From assembly GCA_026225945.1 (NCBI GenBank), contig JAMJFZ010001816.1:6635501-6699500 (forward strand): a stretch of 64,000 bases of DNA, read 5' to 3'. Below, piece after piece: positions 1-11,839 of this stretch. Below the pieces are notes generated by a model. It saw nothing but the letters and a program-made list of their open reading frames with translations, did no database searches and had not been told where the DNA came from. The first letter of the stretch is position 1. The number at the start of each line of letters is the position of its first letter. This DNA comes from Cricetomys ansorgei. Taxonomy: Eukaryota; Chordata; Mammalia; Rodentia; Nesomyidae. Both the position numbers and the translations under genes were made by a program.

Positions 1-1178
1 GAGATTTTTCAGGCTTTCAAAGTTCTATCTGTATTTTTTCTGCTTTATATGTGACGGAAAACCATGTCCAGTCTGAATTTAGTGCCTTTGGTTGGCGTGT
101 ACCAGAAAAGTGGGTGACACTGTTTCAGAAAAAACGAAGGACAGAATCTTGGCCTGCTACATTTTAGGATACCAAAGACCACTGTATGTAGAAGATCTGG
201 TCTACAAGAAGATAAAGCATTTCACCTTCAGGAACTTGTGACAAGTCCTAGAAAGATTTGTACCAATTTTTGGATGTGAATTCCCTTGTTATCGGAGAAT
301 TCAATTTTGAATTCTCAAAATGTATTATATAGTTCCATGCTTCTATACAAAGAGTGACTTTTTTCCAGATACAAAATACAACAGTAAATTGTCTTTGCTA
401 ATAGAAGTTGGATATCACCAAACATCTGAATGAAGAAGATACAGAATAGCATACAATCTTATAAGATAAGCATTTACAGAAATAATTATCTGAGTAATAC
501 ACGGTACCTAATATGCCAGGATTTTAGTAATAGTTTAATCATGATTTTATCTTTGACTGTCAATCACCTTGTTGGCTTATGGGCCATCCTTGAAACATAC
601 TTAAAGTATTCTTTGCCATGATTAACATTTGGCCCCTAAGAATTTGGCCCCAAGCTTCAAAGGGCTCCTCTGAGCAGTTAGTTTCTGTATTTGGATGGTG
701 TAGGTTATTTAAATGGATGTTGTTTGTCCTAAGTATATTACTTTTCAAAATTTGTGGTGTTTTTTAGTATATTCTATGTAGGTCCATCTTCTAAGAGCTG
801 AAGACATAAAAGAAAAAGAAAAGAGAACACAAAGTGTTTCTCTCTTAAAGATACAAGATGGTCACTAAAGCGAACTTATTCCTGTTATTGTTGGATATGC
901 CTCTGCTCATCAATAGTTATTTCTACTTAGAAGGATTGGCTACTGAACTCAAATCCTGAAAGAACAGGTTTCTGCAGCACGAGATTTTAATTCATAAGCT
1001 GAGTTTTATACAACTGTGTTGTGGAAGAATCAGTTCTGTTTCTTATATATAAAATAAAATAGTCACATCATAACTCAGTTTTACCCGAATGTAACTATCT
1101 GGGTGGCTTAGATCATCAGAGAAAAAGTGAAGAAAAGTCAGTGGAGAGCATGGTAAGGATAGACATGAGTGCCAAGGA
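1..1178. other. Unique-looking AT-rich DNA, no gene seen
   Basis: I see no recognisable repeat, exon-like frame or RNA gene. The short open frames around 430-748 have no recognisable protein features and AT-rich composition. This is probably intergenic or intronic sequence. Confidence 0.5.
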
Positions 1179-1268
1179 GTGGGAGAGGGGGAGAGAGACA
1201 GAGACAGAGACAGAGAGACAGAGAGAGACAGAGAGAGACAGAGAGAGACAGAGAGAGAGAGAGAGGAG
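1179..1268. repeat. Simple repeat (GACAGA)n / (GA)n
   Basis: A purine tract built from GACAGA and GAGACA units that decays into (GA)n at its right end. It produces spurious open frames on both strands (Arg/Glu/Asp-rich on plus, Ser/Leu-rich on minus), which should not be read as proteins. Confidence 0.95.
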
Positions 1269-1584
1269 GTAGGGGGAGAAAGTGCCTGCACTCCAAACAC
1301 CGCCTTTACTCATGAAAGGGTGACTCCAGGATTGTGGATCCAAGATACGCAGAGACTCCAGAGCAAACTGGATCTTAAGATGTTTCTTTTCTTTCCAAGA
1401 ATTTTCGGTGTCTGTCCCTGGATTGAGTTTATCAGAACAAATCTATATGGACCTCTGACTTAATTTAAGAGAATTCATTAATACAATCAGTAACAATATG
1501 AATAATCTCAATACACGGACACACTGAGTAAAATTTAATGATGTATTCATCTCTTAACATCTTATGCTTTGGTTTTCTTTTGTT

Positions 1585-1726
1585 TTGTTGGAGGCAGGGC
1601 CTCAGTTGAGGTGAGACTGATCTGCAACCCACTCTGTAGTATAGACTGACCTTGAATTCCTGGGAATGCTCCTACTTCAACCTTCTGAATACTGGGATTA
1701 TGGTAGTGAATCCCATGCCGAGGTAA
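1585..1726 (-). repeat. B1 SINE, diverged
   Basis: Read on the minus strand this follows the 7SL-derived B1 layout. On the plus strand it shows the antisense landmarks in order: a GAGGCAGGGCCTC start after a T/G-rich tail, a TGACCTTGAATTCCTGGGAATGC block and ATACTGGGATTATGGTAGTGAATCCCATGCC. Divergence is high, so this is an old copy. Confidence 0.8.
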
Positions 1727-3785
1727 ACTCTTCAGTGTTCTCATTTATTAAAATCAAATAAAATCCATGTAAATTTTAGGTTTGCTCCTAAATCATTAAC
1801 ATGAGGCCATTGAGTCTCTAAAATGTGCAGTCTGTGCCCATGGTTTTAGAGCAGCGAATGAGAGACAGACCCAGAGCTTGAGAGCACTGTCCCTCTATCT
1901 CTAATCGTACGCTTTCAAGTGTTTCGGTCCGGCTTGGGTTGACACACATAACCCTATGCATTCTTAGCTCCTTCTCCTGCCTTCATGGACACACGTGTTG
2001 GGAAGGACAATGATTATAGCTTCAACCAAAAGACTAGGTGAACGCTTCAGTGATTGGTGTTTGCCAAAGCAGTTTTTCTTTAAATCCCCTTTTAGAAACA
2101 GTTCAACTTCAAAGTTTTAACCACACGAAGTTTTAATATAGTTTCACTCTATTTATGATTAAAACAACCGAATAAACCAGAAAGCAATAGTAACTTTGAA
2201 GAACAACCACTAGTTATAAATCTGTCAAGGCTGAGCAAAGGGCACAACATACCAAAGAGACAAACCTTTATGTTTTGCCAAATATTGAAACATACAAATT
2301 TCTCTCATGCACCATCCACATATATTTAAGAAATGGTGATGACATGGGCTATTTTGACAGCTCTTTGAATATCCTTTTTTGGAATTATTTGCTTCTGTAA
2401 TAATCCTAAAACACTAACAACCTATGATCATTCCCAAACATCTGTAGATATCACAGTTAATATAGACTACAATATTTAACCTGAGATGCATTTATTCTTG
2501 TGAGAAAAAATAAGATGGATTCCCTGAATTTATACATTCAAGAGGTTATCTAACTTTTCTGTGATTTAGTGTTGCCTTGTTTGTATTTGTGAAAATAATT
2601 CCTTTTGTACCAACTTTTTTGGGAAGACTCTGTAAGGTCATGAATGGGACTTACTTTGCCTATTAAAGGTATTTCAGAATACCTACTTTTTAAGAAATAT
2701 TGTGTAGATTAAATGTGAGAAAAGGTAAATTATTTAGACATAAACAAACACATGCAACATTCTTCCCTAAACATCTTTATGCTATGTAAGCTCATTGGTG
2801 TTCTAATTCCTGTGTACAGCTCTATGCTATTTTGGAATGTACATTGTGTTGATATTTGCCCTTGTAACAGACAATCATTTATTAATTTCTTCATGACTCA
2901 CTTAAACACGTACTGACTCAGCACCAAGTCACAGATGCTCTGCTAGGCTCTGAAACGGAATATATAGAAGGGAATCAGACATAGTTGGTGACTTGTGATA
3001 AGACAATTTTTAAAGAGACATGAACAATGGAGCTGAGCTGTAACAGATATAGAAAATTCCAGGTGAAAATACAGAGAATTTCAGAAAAAAATTGGAGTAG
3101 TTTGATATGAAATCTCTGTTATAAATCCCTTAAGGCTCATAAGCAACTTATTTTCAGATTACCTGAATGGAAAATAAAAGAAAATTTTTCAGTGCAAGAA
3201 GTTTGAGAAAGTTAACATTGAGATCCTGAAACAGAGGTTCAAAGTTAAGGGGGTGGTGGCTTATCTCTTAGCTATTTTCCATAGCTAAGCGTAAGACTAA
3301 CTGTAGCAAGCATGAGCACATTCATCTATCAGAAAAATATGTACAGCCAGGTGGGGTGTGGACAGATGTGCACTGTAGGAAGGGACTGTGACACAGAGTG
3401 CGATTGGTTAAAGACCATGGTCTATGTGAATGGTGACAAGACTTTAACTTTGTACTGGAAAGGGGAGTGGCTGGAGGTTGCACAGTTCTATTTACAAGTG
3501 GACTCAAGACACATCTGTGTGTGAGTTAAAGGAAACAACAAGAAGAATCTAAGGGCTGTTCTAATGTCTTTGCTATTATTCAGGGAGGAAGCTCATAAAT
3601 TTTGGAATAACTGAGCTTCTTCTAGTCTTGAAATAGTTTCATTTGTGGTACATGGGACATAGCCAGGTGTGGCATCCAGTCTAAAATCGGAGATGTGGAT
3701 TCAGAGCTCAGAATAAAAGTCTTAGATGCAGATACATGCTTAAGAACTATCAGCAAAGGCCCACTCCATGAGATGTAACCACCCC
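1727..3785. other. Unique-looking DNA; possible ancient mammalian repeat near 2870-3010
   Basis: No gene is recognised. Around 2870-3010 the text resembles the old mammalian-wide repeat carrying a 'cattcattaa...gcaccaa...tgctaggctctg' pattern, but it is too decayed to name. The frames at 3312-3524 are short and overlap on both strands, and I regard them as chance. Confidence 0.4.
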
Positions 3786-3789
3786 GCCC

Positions 3790-4478
3790 AAACACTGCTT
3801 GGGTGGCTAAGAACTTGAGACTAGATAGGTCAGGGGCTTAGGGTAAACCAAATGCAACTGTTCTGCTATAGGAAAGAAGTAATAAAATGACTCCAATGAC
3901 GTTCTGCTGCACTCAGATCAGTGCACCTTGTTCAGCGACTGTCAGAGAAGATTCCTCATGCAGCAGACGGGAACACGTACAGAGACCCACAGCCAGATGT
4001 TATGCTGGGAGTGAGAGGCCTTGGAACAGTGAGTCCTAAATGAGATGTCTCCATCAGATCTTGCCAACACAAATAGAACTCATGGCATTTTTCGGAAGTT
4101 CTTTGTTCTGTAATGCTGTGTCAGAGGTTTTAATTTTTTTTTTAACATTACAGGTCTTTTGCATATATATTATGGTTTCTGGTTTTGTGTTTTTATGAGG
4201 TTTCTCTGTGTGTGAGCCTGTATGTCCCTATGTCTGTATGTGTTTCTTGTTCTTTGGCTTTTTTCTTGTTTGTATGTTTCCAATTTCCTTTGTTTGTTTT
4301 TAATCTTTATTTTATTATTATTTTTAAATGCCCTTTTGTTTTCTGAGAGAGAAGGAAAGGGTGTGGATTTGTATGGGAAGGGAAGTGAGGAGAGTCTGGG
4401 AGTAGCTGTGGAGAAAAAACCATAATCAGAATATATTATATGAAAAAGAATCTATTTTCAATGAAAGAACGGGAAAAA
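3790..4478 (+). mobile_element. L1 (Lx-type) 3' UTR fragment
   Basis: The order of motifs matches rodent L1 3' ends: a block around GAATTCCTC-like AGAAGATTCCTCATGCAGCAGACGG, ACAGAGACCCACAGCCAGA, a GAGAGGCCTTGGAACA block, AAATGAGATGTCTCCATC, then the T-rich stretch and the GA-rich end with GGAAAGGGTGTGGATTTG. It ends in an A-rich tail near 4470. No ORF2 is attached, so it is a 5'-truncated insertion. A second copy of the same 3' UTR type lies at about 44600-45085. Confidence 0.75.
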
Positions 4479-4789
4479 AAAGAACTATCAGTAATACATT
4501 GGGTAATTCAATCTAGGACTGGTATGGAGGGTGATTGCCAAATACATTCCACAAAAAGACTGGACACTCTCACTGAAGATGAGGGAGGGGAGTCAGAGAG
4601 GATGAAGAAAGAAAGAGAGTCAAGGAGCCACCCACAGGTTTGTCACGACGAGCACTGAGAAGGTCCTTGGTAATTTCCTAACTCCTAGTAAGTACTCTCA
4701 ATCCCTTCCTGAAGAAATATTTCCTAAAAAGAAATAGCATAATTGCTTTGTACTTTCCATGTTCTGAGAAAATTATTTACTTTTACTTA

Positions 4790-4950
4790 TGTGCATGCGT
4801 GACTGCCTGCTTGTCTGCAGTGCACCATGTAGGCAGTGTCCATGGAGGCCAGAAGAGGCCAGCGGATGCTTTGGGATTGGAGTTGTGCGCAGTTGTGAGC
4901 TACCATGCGGGTGCTGGGAGCTGAACAAAGGCCCCTGTCAGGAGCAGCGA
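4790..4950 (-). repeat. B3-like (B2-superfamily) SINE, diverged
   Basis: Antisense B3 landmarks are present: GTGCACCATGTAGGCAGTG, GAGGCCAGAAGAGG, a GGATTGGAGTTGTGCGCAGTTGTGAGC block and GGGTGCTGGGAGCTGAAC. The tRNA-like head is missing or very decayed. Confidence 0.75.
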
Positions 4951-7900
4951 GGGAAATCAATATCTGGAAAATGGTTAGTATCTGTGAGACGCCGCAGCTG
5001 TTTGGATGCAGGATGATCTTCAGAAGTTCTTTCACCTGTGTACGGTCACATTCTCTCTTGTTAGATCATTTGCATCTCATGATGTTCACAAGATCGCTTG
5101 TTTGCGAGCATGCTTCTCTCTCAAAAATCTTTTAACAATTTTATAAATGAATGAAAATTTCATCAACAGAAAAAATAATGAGACCGGAAGTGGAATAGGA
5201 AAACCTGACCAGTACAATAGCTTAAAATTTAATGAAAGATTTTGAGATTTTAATATTGGGAAACCTTCTAAGTGTGTACGGAGGGTCAGGAATAATTACT
5301 TTACATGGAAACCCATTTTGCACACAAGAAATTCCCAACCAATGTTTGCTCAACTTTAAAGTAGACAAAGGCTTCCTGAGCACATCAACATAGCCACACC
5401 CTGTGCCATGCTGAGGAAGGCGTAGAGTGCAAAGCTGGTATCATGCTGAAATTTCACAAGTGTCCTTAGAAAGAGAGAAGAGTAGGCCGCTCTGCTCTGC
5501 TGATGTTCTGGTTACAGTCCGACATGATTTCTGTGCTCACGCTTCCTCACATGTGCCTGGATGGAGCCGTGTACCTGGTGCTCTGCGTTGTATCTCACAG
5601 GGTCTTCACACAAAACTCAAATCCGAATGGAAAGCCTTCACACTCAACAGCAGATACTTCTCAGAGATGCCCAAAACATTTCCACAGTATTTCTGTTTCT
5701 TTTATTGCAGTCGGATGCACAGATTCATAAGGGAGAATGTCTGAATTATTTATTTTAACAGTCATAGCAGATCTGGGCCAGATAAGTGTCAGAATACAAA
5801 TAATTAATAATGCATGCAACCTTTGAAATGACTATGTTTACACATATCCTGCATCCAGATACTAAAACATTGGTAAGTGTTTTTACATTGATTGGATATT
5901 TCTAGATGATTTGCAATATTCTAATTTAAGTCAATGAAAAAAGGAACTCTAGAAAGCAAGCACTTTTGGAAACTTGGGAAACCTTGTTTTCTAAATATAC
6001 AAAATTTTCTTACAACGGTCATCTCCTTTAAGCTTATTCTATGTTTATATCAGTAAATAATCTTAGTTGGAGAGTATTTTATAGGCACAATATCCGATAA
6101 TAAATTATAGATTGGTATTACCACAAAATTTCTTTCTTTGATGGCAATAGTCAGCTTCCCATTTAAAGTTCAAACTAGAGATGCTGTCCCACCTTAAGCT
6201 CTGTTTCATGGTTCTTATATTCTAGTCAAGTATGATTATCTTCTTCTACAAAAGTCATTCTTCATTAACTAGTCAGAAAAAGGCTAAAAACCTGTCTTGT
6301 GGAGCAACATCTTGCTATAGGAACAACTGAGAACTGCGACTTTCCCAATTATGTCTGGTTTGTGTACAGACTTGAACCTGTAAGAGCTTTGACACAGTTC
6401 TTCAAAGTAGATGTCCATGTAGATCTTAGCACCAGCGCCATTAGAAAGTCTGAAAGTCAGTGTTCAGGGCCCTCTCCATCACAGCAGAGGTTTCTCTACA
6501 GACCTCATGGATCCCATCTGTGTCTGCAGAGCCTGCAGAGTATGGCTCCAGCTTTGTTGAAACTTTCCTGGCCTGTGTAATTGTTCACGTAGTCTTACTT
6601 ATTGTGGTGACATTTCATAAAAAGAATGTAAATTGTGTTTTTTAATCCAAATGTGGAAAGGTGTCTCTTGGTTTTAGTGTTTTAAAGAAATTGTGTATTT
6701 GCCACATTTAAAACTCAAAGTTTCTTTACATTTCATCACACCCTTCTCCAGCCTCTCCAGCTCCTCATTGAATTGTCTTTGGCTTTTCCTCATGGAAGCT
6801 TCAATTTCCTCTTCATTATCTTAGTTTTTCTTCATGGGCAATTTCATCATTTGTTTCCTGACTTTAGGATCAGACACATAACCTCTACTTAACTTCAGAT
6901 AACATATTATTTGTTGTTTTTAAAAATGTAAACAGATACTTTTAAAGAATACTTCAATCAACAACGACAATGACTAGCACTTTGCTAAATTTCTGTGGTG
7001 TTATGTATTTCTTTATATTGAAATAAAATCAAGGACAACATAGGAAACCACTGAGGATCTAATTAACTACAGTCTTAACCTGGTAGGTGGTCAGATGCAG
7101 GTTAAACAATTGCTTAATAGATTCTAAACCCATCAAGATTATGGGGCAGCCTGTTTCATTGCAGACTTAATTAAACAGAGTGAATGACAGATTGTCAAGT
7201 GAGATCTTTAAAATTTTAAACTTGATTTCCATGATGCAGAACAGCTAGTCATTTGGAGAAGCTTAGAGGCTCTGTGGTGGGCATCAGCCCAAGCTGTGCC
7301 AATGCTCTTCCAAGAGAATATCACTTTAAGGATGTTAGTGGGTAACTGACTTTGAATTTTGAGCCGGTGTCAGGTAATGACCGCATTATTAATAGCATCT
7401 GTTTCTTCAGCATGCCTAATATATTGCTTTGGATATATATGGTTGCTGTTAATGCTGCGATTATGTAATTCAGGGAATTTTAGTAAGGCACAGTTCCTAG
7501 TACAGGCTTAACCTTTTCCCGTCATGCATCAGACTGACAAATGTTTAAAATATATAGAGCATAGTGTATAAGCTATATCTTAGAAGAAATTGGCACTCAC
7601 GAGCTAAGATAAAGTGGGCATGTGTAAGTTTTGATGAAGAGCAGGTGTGGTAAGTGTGTAACTAAGAACTATCTAGTTCGGAGCTAGGAACTCTCAAATA
7701 TTGAGTATATTTTTGACATCGTTATTGCTAATTAAAGGGGACGAGGGTCCGAGAAGCCACTTTTTTAGGCAACAGAAACGGCATGCGTATGAGTCAAGGT
7801 ACATTTCAGTGGATAATAAATAATCCTTCTTGTCTGGAAGTTAGGATATCAACTTTTACTGTTGGGGATCGGAGTCAGTCCCAGAAGCTCAAATGAGCTT

Positions 7901-9270
7901 CACCTAACTACTTGCTAAGTAGCAAGAGTGGGTCATAAAAGCCAAGTCATAAAAGCCATAAAAGCTAGTATATTACTAGGCAGTAACAAAGTACATTTGT
8001 TATAGCTACCCGTGGTAAAGAAGAGAAAGAATTGTAGGCAATTGCATTTGGTAAAGAAATTTGCAGTGTTGAACTTCGGAAGGGATGTAGCTGTTGGATC
8101 ACCCCATGAATATTTGGTGTATTGGTGAAACTTGAAACACAGTATCTTTTAACTTAGAATGTTATTAGATTAGATCCGAGGACTGTGGTTCTCCTGCCCG
8201 GTAGGGACACCATCCTCCCAAAGGTTATGGATTTCTTGACTCTGCATACATATTCTATGTTTTTGCACAGCAAATTTTATTTTTGAAATTGATATTGTTA
8301 AAGATGAAAACCATACACACACATATGCACCCTCACAAACGGCTCTAATGCTAAGGTAGTCACTTGTGTTCTTTGGTGCGAAAATTAATAAGCATACTCG
8401 CTCCCAAGCCGGTAATGTTGCTTTGGGTTTGAGCTTTAATATTCTATAAAGAGTTTCGAGTCATCAGTCTTATTATCAGAAAACAACTTGCTAAACTGAA
8501 AAATTAGCAACTTGTTTCAGTCACACGAGAGATAGATGTGAGGTCACAGAGTAAACTCTCACAACAGAATCTAGAAAGAAAGGCACTGCTGACATCTAAT
8601 TATCCGCTCTGGCAGTCATCTAAACTGGCTCTGCAGTAAGAGGCTGGCAGATGAGAGCGCTGCAGGACGCAGACTCTCCCTCGTGAGCCGTGCTTGGGGA
8701 AACCCCAAGTTAGTGCACGAGGCAGAAATAACAGATGGGTCTTGAAGCCCCTGGAAGCTGCAGGTACAGCAAATATTAAGTAGAACTAACCTTCCAAAGG
8801 GATTTATAACATCACACAAAAGGCCTGTTTCCTTCCGTTCTTATTTTCCTGCACATTTTGCTCAACTTTTAAGAAAATGCTCTACCTACCACATGCTAGC
8901 AGACCCAGGAAAAGGTAACAGGGTTACAAAGAGATAGAGCAGGCAACAGGGTTAAACTCATACAGGGATTGGAGTTATCAAACATTGGAAATCATGCTTT
9001 CCTACTAACCGGCACAATCCACTATTTCTTGTGACATTTAAGGTGCGCAAATTCTGACTGAATCACTAATGGTTACAAAGGAGACTTTCACGAAGGTCAG
9101 TTTCCGACTTCCACGTGTAGAGATATCAACGGAATCCAACGCAGAACTCCCGCAGAGAAAACGCTCACTCGCTTCCCTGTTGAATAGTTGCTGCCTAAAG
9201 ACCAGAAAACTTCAGCTAAGCCAAAAACTAGTTCCAGGGCATCATCTTGGTGCATGCTGCCCTCAACTTT
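4951..9270. other. Long unique-looking stretch, no gene seen
   Basis: More than 4 kb without a confident interspersed repeat. Several AT-rich blocks at about 7090-7500 and 8400-8560 contain homeodomain-like TAATTA or TTAATTAA cores and TGACAG motifs, which would be compatible with conserved non-coding DNA. The open frames at 5427-5758 and 6299-6645 overlap each other in several frames and show no protein family features. Confidence 0.4.
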
Positions 9271-9279
9271 TTCTTCAGT

Positions 9280-9330
9280 GTGTATGTGTGTGTGTGGGGG
9301 GGGGGAGGGGATGTAGACAAGAGGGGAAGG
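9280..9330 (+). repeat. (TG)n followed by G-runs
   Basis: A short TG tract leads into a 10-base G run (9296-9305), then GGGG at 9307-9310 and GGGG at 9323-9326. Clustered G runs like these could form a quadruplex on the plus strand. Confidence 0.75.
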
Positions 9331-10539
9331 AAATGATGCATCCGGCATGTCCCGAAGCGAGATGTGTCATCACTTTCAATGGTTTAGAAATTTGAGACAA
9401 ATACAGCTATCAACTCATAGGAAAGAGTTTATATTTAATATCGTTTCCTTTGGAAATTTCTGGTGTTCCAGCTAAGATAGACCCCGCTGCTCAGTTGTTT
9501 TGGTTCACTTTGATTTATTGCTGAGCTCATGTATCACTGTTTCTCCTAGTCTAAGAAAGAAAGAAAAAAAAAAAGCCGATGATTTCAGCTCTACTACAGT
9601 GGCACCCGAGTCGCAGTAGACGGTAACCCCAGCCGGAGAGTGAAAGCCCACGTCTGCAGAGATTCATACTCAGAGCACAATGACAGGAATTCAAGTCAGT
9701 GTGTATCAGAGTTTCTATTTCCCCAGAGATAGCTGGGTGGATGGCAAGGAAGTTCACTGACGTTCTCGGTGATGTATTTATAACAGTTTGTACCCTCTGT
9801 TCCACTGTTGCACGGCCATTGTTATTTCCATGAAAACCTCACTAGGCAGATTTGAGTTTATACAAATGGTTTAGTCCACACTTTCAAAGGTGAGAAATGG
9901 TTCTTTAAAGCAAGCATTGACTTGAGGGGGGAAAAAAAAACTTAAGGAAGTTCTGTGAGATTACAGAATGAAGAACACAATTTAAGGGCATTTTTTTAAA
10001 AGAAAGCCCTAGTGTGATTAGGTGAACTTTCCTGAATAATAGAATAGATATTGTATTAAATTTAATATTTGATCACAGCTCTGAGCACAACAAATGAAGG
10101 GATTGTGAGGTGGGTGCTTATTTGAATCCCTTACTATAAGGACCGCCTGGAATGTAATAATAGCAATGATCATTCCCCTGATGCTGCATTCATCTAAGAA
10201 TGATGAGGTTGCTGTTTATGGAATTTCATTTTGGACAACTACCTCAAATGGTTGAGAGAGGAATTAAATTCATTGAAACATATGCACATTTCTAAGCATA
10301 CTGTAACAAAATAAATCTGGTAAGCCCAGTTTTCATAACCATACTTAGAAACAAATAATTCTAATTAGGAATATTGATTGGTTTTTGTCCTAAAAAATAG
10401 CTAAGCCTTGAGCTTACCAGTCTCTGACCACGGCTGCACTCAGAGGATTTTTGCCTTTGGGGGTTAACCACTCCAGCTCTCCCAGAAATCTCTGAGGTAA
10501 CAGGCAAACTCTTCTAGATGGAAAAAACTTCACCCACAG
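9331..10539. other. Unique-looking DNA, no gene seen
   Basis: I see no recognisable repeat or coding region. The stretch contains small A-runs at about 9560 and 9940. Confidence 0.45.
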
Positions 10540-10612
10540 CTTTCCTTATTTATTTTTATTTTTATCTATTTTATTATGTATTATTTTTTATTATTTATAA
10601 CAATCTTAAAAT
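10540..10612. repeat. AT-rich (TTTA)n low-complexity
   Basis: Repeated TTTATTTT and TTATTATT units. It abuts an L1-like fragment and may be the decayed tail of that insertion. Confidence 0.8.
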
Positions 10613-10619
10613 TTAAGTG

Positions 10620-10842
10620 TATTTTGATCACATTCTTCTCTTCCCCAACTTTAGCAAGATCCTCTCCCCACTTCCTGCCCACCGACCTTTACATTCTTTC
10701 TTAAAAACCAAACAAAAACCCAATACAACAACAAAACCCCCTAAACCTGAGACAATAAAATAAAACCACATACTTCCCAAATAAGCTACCAAACTGTAGC
10801 CAGCTAAAAACATGTGCGTGTGCACACGCGCGTGCGTGGCGT

Positions 10843-10876
<34 letters not shown>

Positions 10877-10975
10877 TGGCATGCATCATATGTTGGTCAG
10901 CTACTCCTGAACAATGAGGCCTGCCCTGGACTGGTTGACATACTTAGTGTCTCTCTATTGGAGAAAACATATTTT
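10620..10975. mobile_element. L1-like rodent fragment interrupted by a CA repeat
   Basis: The C-rich start (CCCCAACTTTAGCAAGATCCTCTCC), the run of AACAAAAACCC units, and the later CAGCTACTCCTGAACAATGAGGCCTGCCCTGGA block are a combination I associate with rodent L1 (Lx) 3'-end sequence. A (CA)n tract lies in the middle. I am not sure of orientation or subfamily. Confidence 0.5.
10808..10872. repeat. (CA)n with GC-rich alternating palindrome
   Basis: Alternating purine-pyrimidine tract. Its left part contains the perfect 14-bp palindrome GCGTGTGCACACGC at 10816-10829, followed by CGCGTGCG and then uninterrupted CA dinucleotides. Confidence 0.95.
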
Positions 10976-10994
10976 TAAAACATACTCATTTCAA

Positions 10995-11130
10995 AAAATG
11001 CTCTCAGGAACTTGCTGGAGCTGGCCTTGAATTCACCCTGACGTTTTGGTGGGCCTTGTGTCTGTGTTCCTCCTGACTCAGCTGCCTGAGTGGTTGTAGT
11101 TAAAGGGTCTGTGTCACCAGCCTGACTCTA
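10995..11130 (-). repeat. B1/Alu-like SINE, highly diverged
   Basis: Antisense B1-like order: GGAGCTGGCCTTGAATTCACCCTGACG, then TCCTCCTGACTCAGCTGCCTGAGTGGTTGTAGTTAAAGGG and GTCACCAGCCTG. Ancient copy. Confidence 0.6.
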
Positions 11131-11231
11131 CCATAGTGCGGATATAAGATACAATTTAATTGTGGGAATTTTGTACAGTACATAACAGAAAAAAAAAGCT
11201 GCTATTAAATTTTTACTCTTTAAAAAGCTTC

Positions 11232-11458
11232 TTTAGATTTATTAATTGTATTTTTTTTTTGCATGAGTGTTTTGCCTGCATGTATGTCTGAGTACCACAT
11301 GCATGTCTGCTGCCCTGGGTTGTCATAAGTGGGAGGGTCAGATCCCCTGGAACTGGAGTCATGGGTGGCTGTGAGTCACCATATGGGTGCTAGGAACTCA
11401 ACCTTGGTCTTCTGCAAGGGTGACAAGTGCTTGTCACTACTCAGCTACCTCTTTAGAC
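11232..11458 (-). repeat. B3 SINE
   Basis: A good antisense B3: T-rich tail, GCATGAGTGTTTTGCCTGCATGTATGTCTG, GATCCCCTGGAACTGGAGTCATGGGTGGCTGTGAGTCACCATATGGGTGCTAGGAACTCAACC, then a tRNA-like head ending TACCTCTTTAGACC. Confidence 0.9.
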
Positions 11459-11602
11459 CTTTTATTATTTATTTTTTAAGAATAAATCCATATTTACTTA
11501 TGCCCTTTAAAAATTTCTTTCATCTTTGGTTATAATCCTTTTATTATTAACTTACAAAAGCTATTTCTATATGATGTCACACAGATTTTTTTTTTAATAT
11601 TC

Positions 11603-11837
11603 CTCTAATCCAGTGGTTCTCAACCTTCCTAATGCTGTGACCCTTTAATACAGTTCTGCATGTCATGGTGACCCTCGACCATAAAATCATTTTCTTTGCT
11701 ACTTCATAACTAATTTTGTTACTGTTGTGAGTCATAATGTATATATCTGATATGCAGATGGTCTTTGACGACTCTTGTGAAGAGGTCATTCTGCCTCCAA
11801 AGGGGTCACGACTCAGAGGTTGAGAATTGCTCTATCT
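11603..11837 (+). mobile_element. URR1 hAT-type nonautonomous DNA transposon, complete
   Basis: The element body runs 11611-11829. It has the terminal inverted repeats CAGTGGTTCTCAACC (left) and GGTTGAGAATTG (right, slightly decayed), and the internal blocks GACCCTTTAATACAGTT, ATAAAATCATTTT and ATCTGATATGCAGATGGTC typical of rodent URR1. Flanking 8-bp candidate target duplications CTCTAATC (11603-11610) and CTCTATCT (11830-11837) agree at the first five bases. The element is noncoding and relied on a hAT transposase in trans. Two further copies lie at about 59100 and 60608. Confidence 0.9.
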
Positions 11838-11839
11838 CC

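Noticed and set aside
1043..1463. Ser/Leu-rich and Arg/Glu-rich frames
   Set aside because: Translations of the (GACAGA)n repeat.
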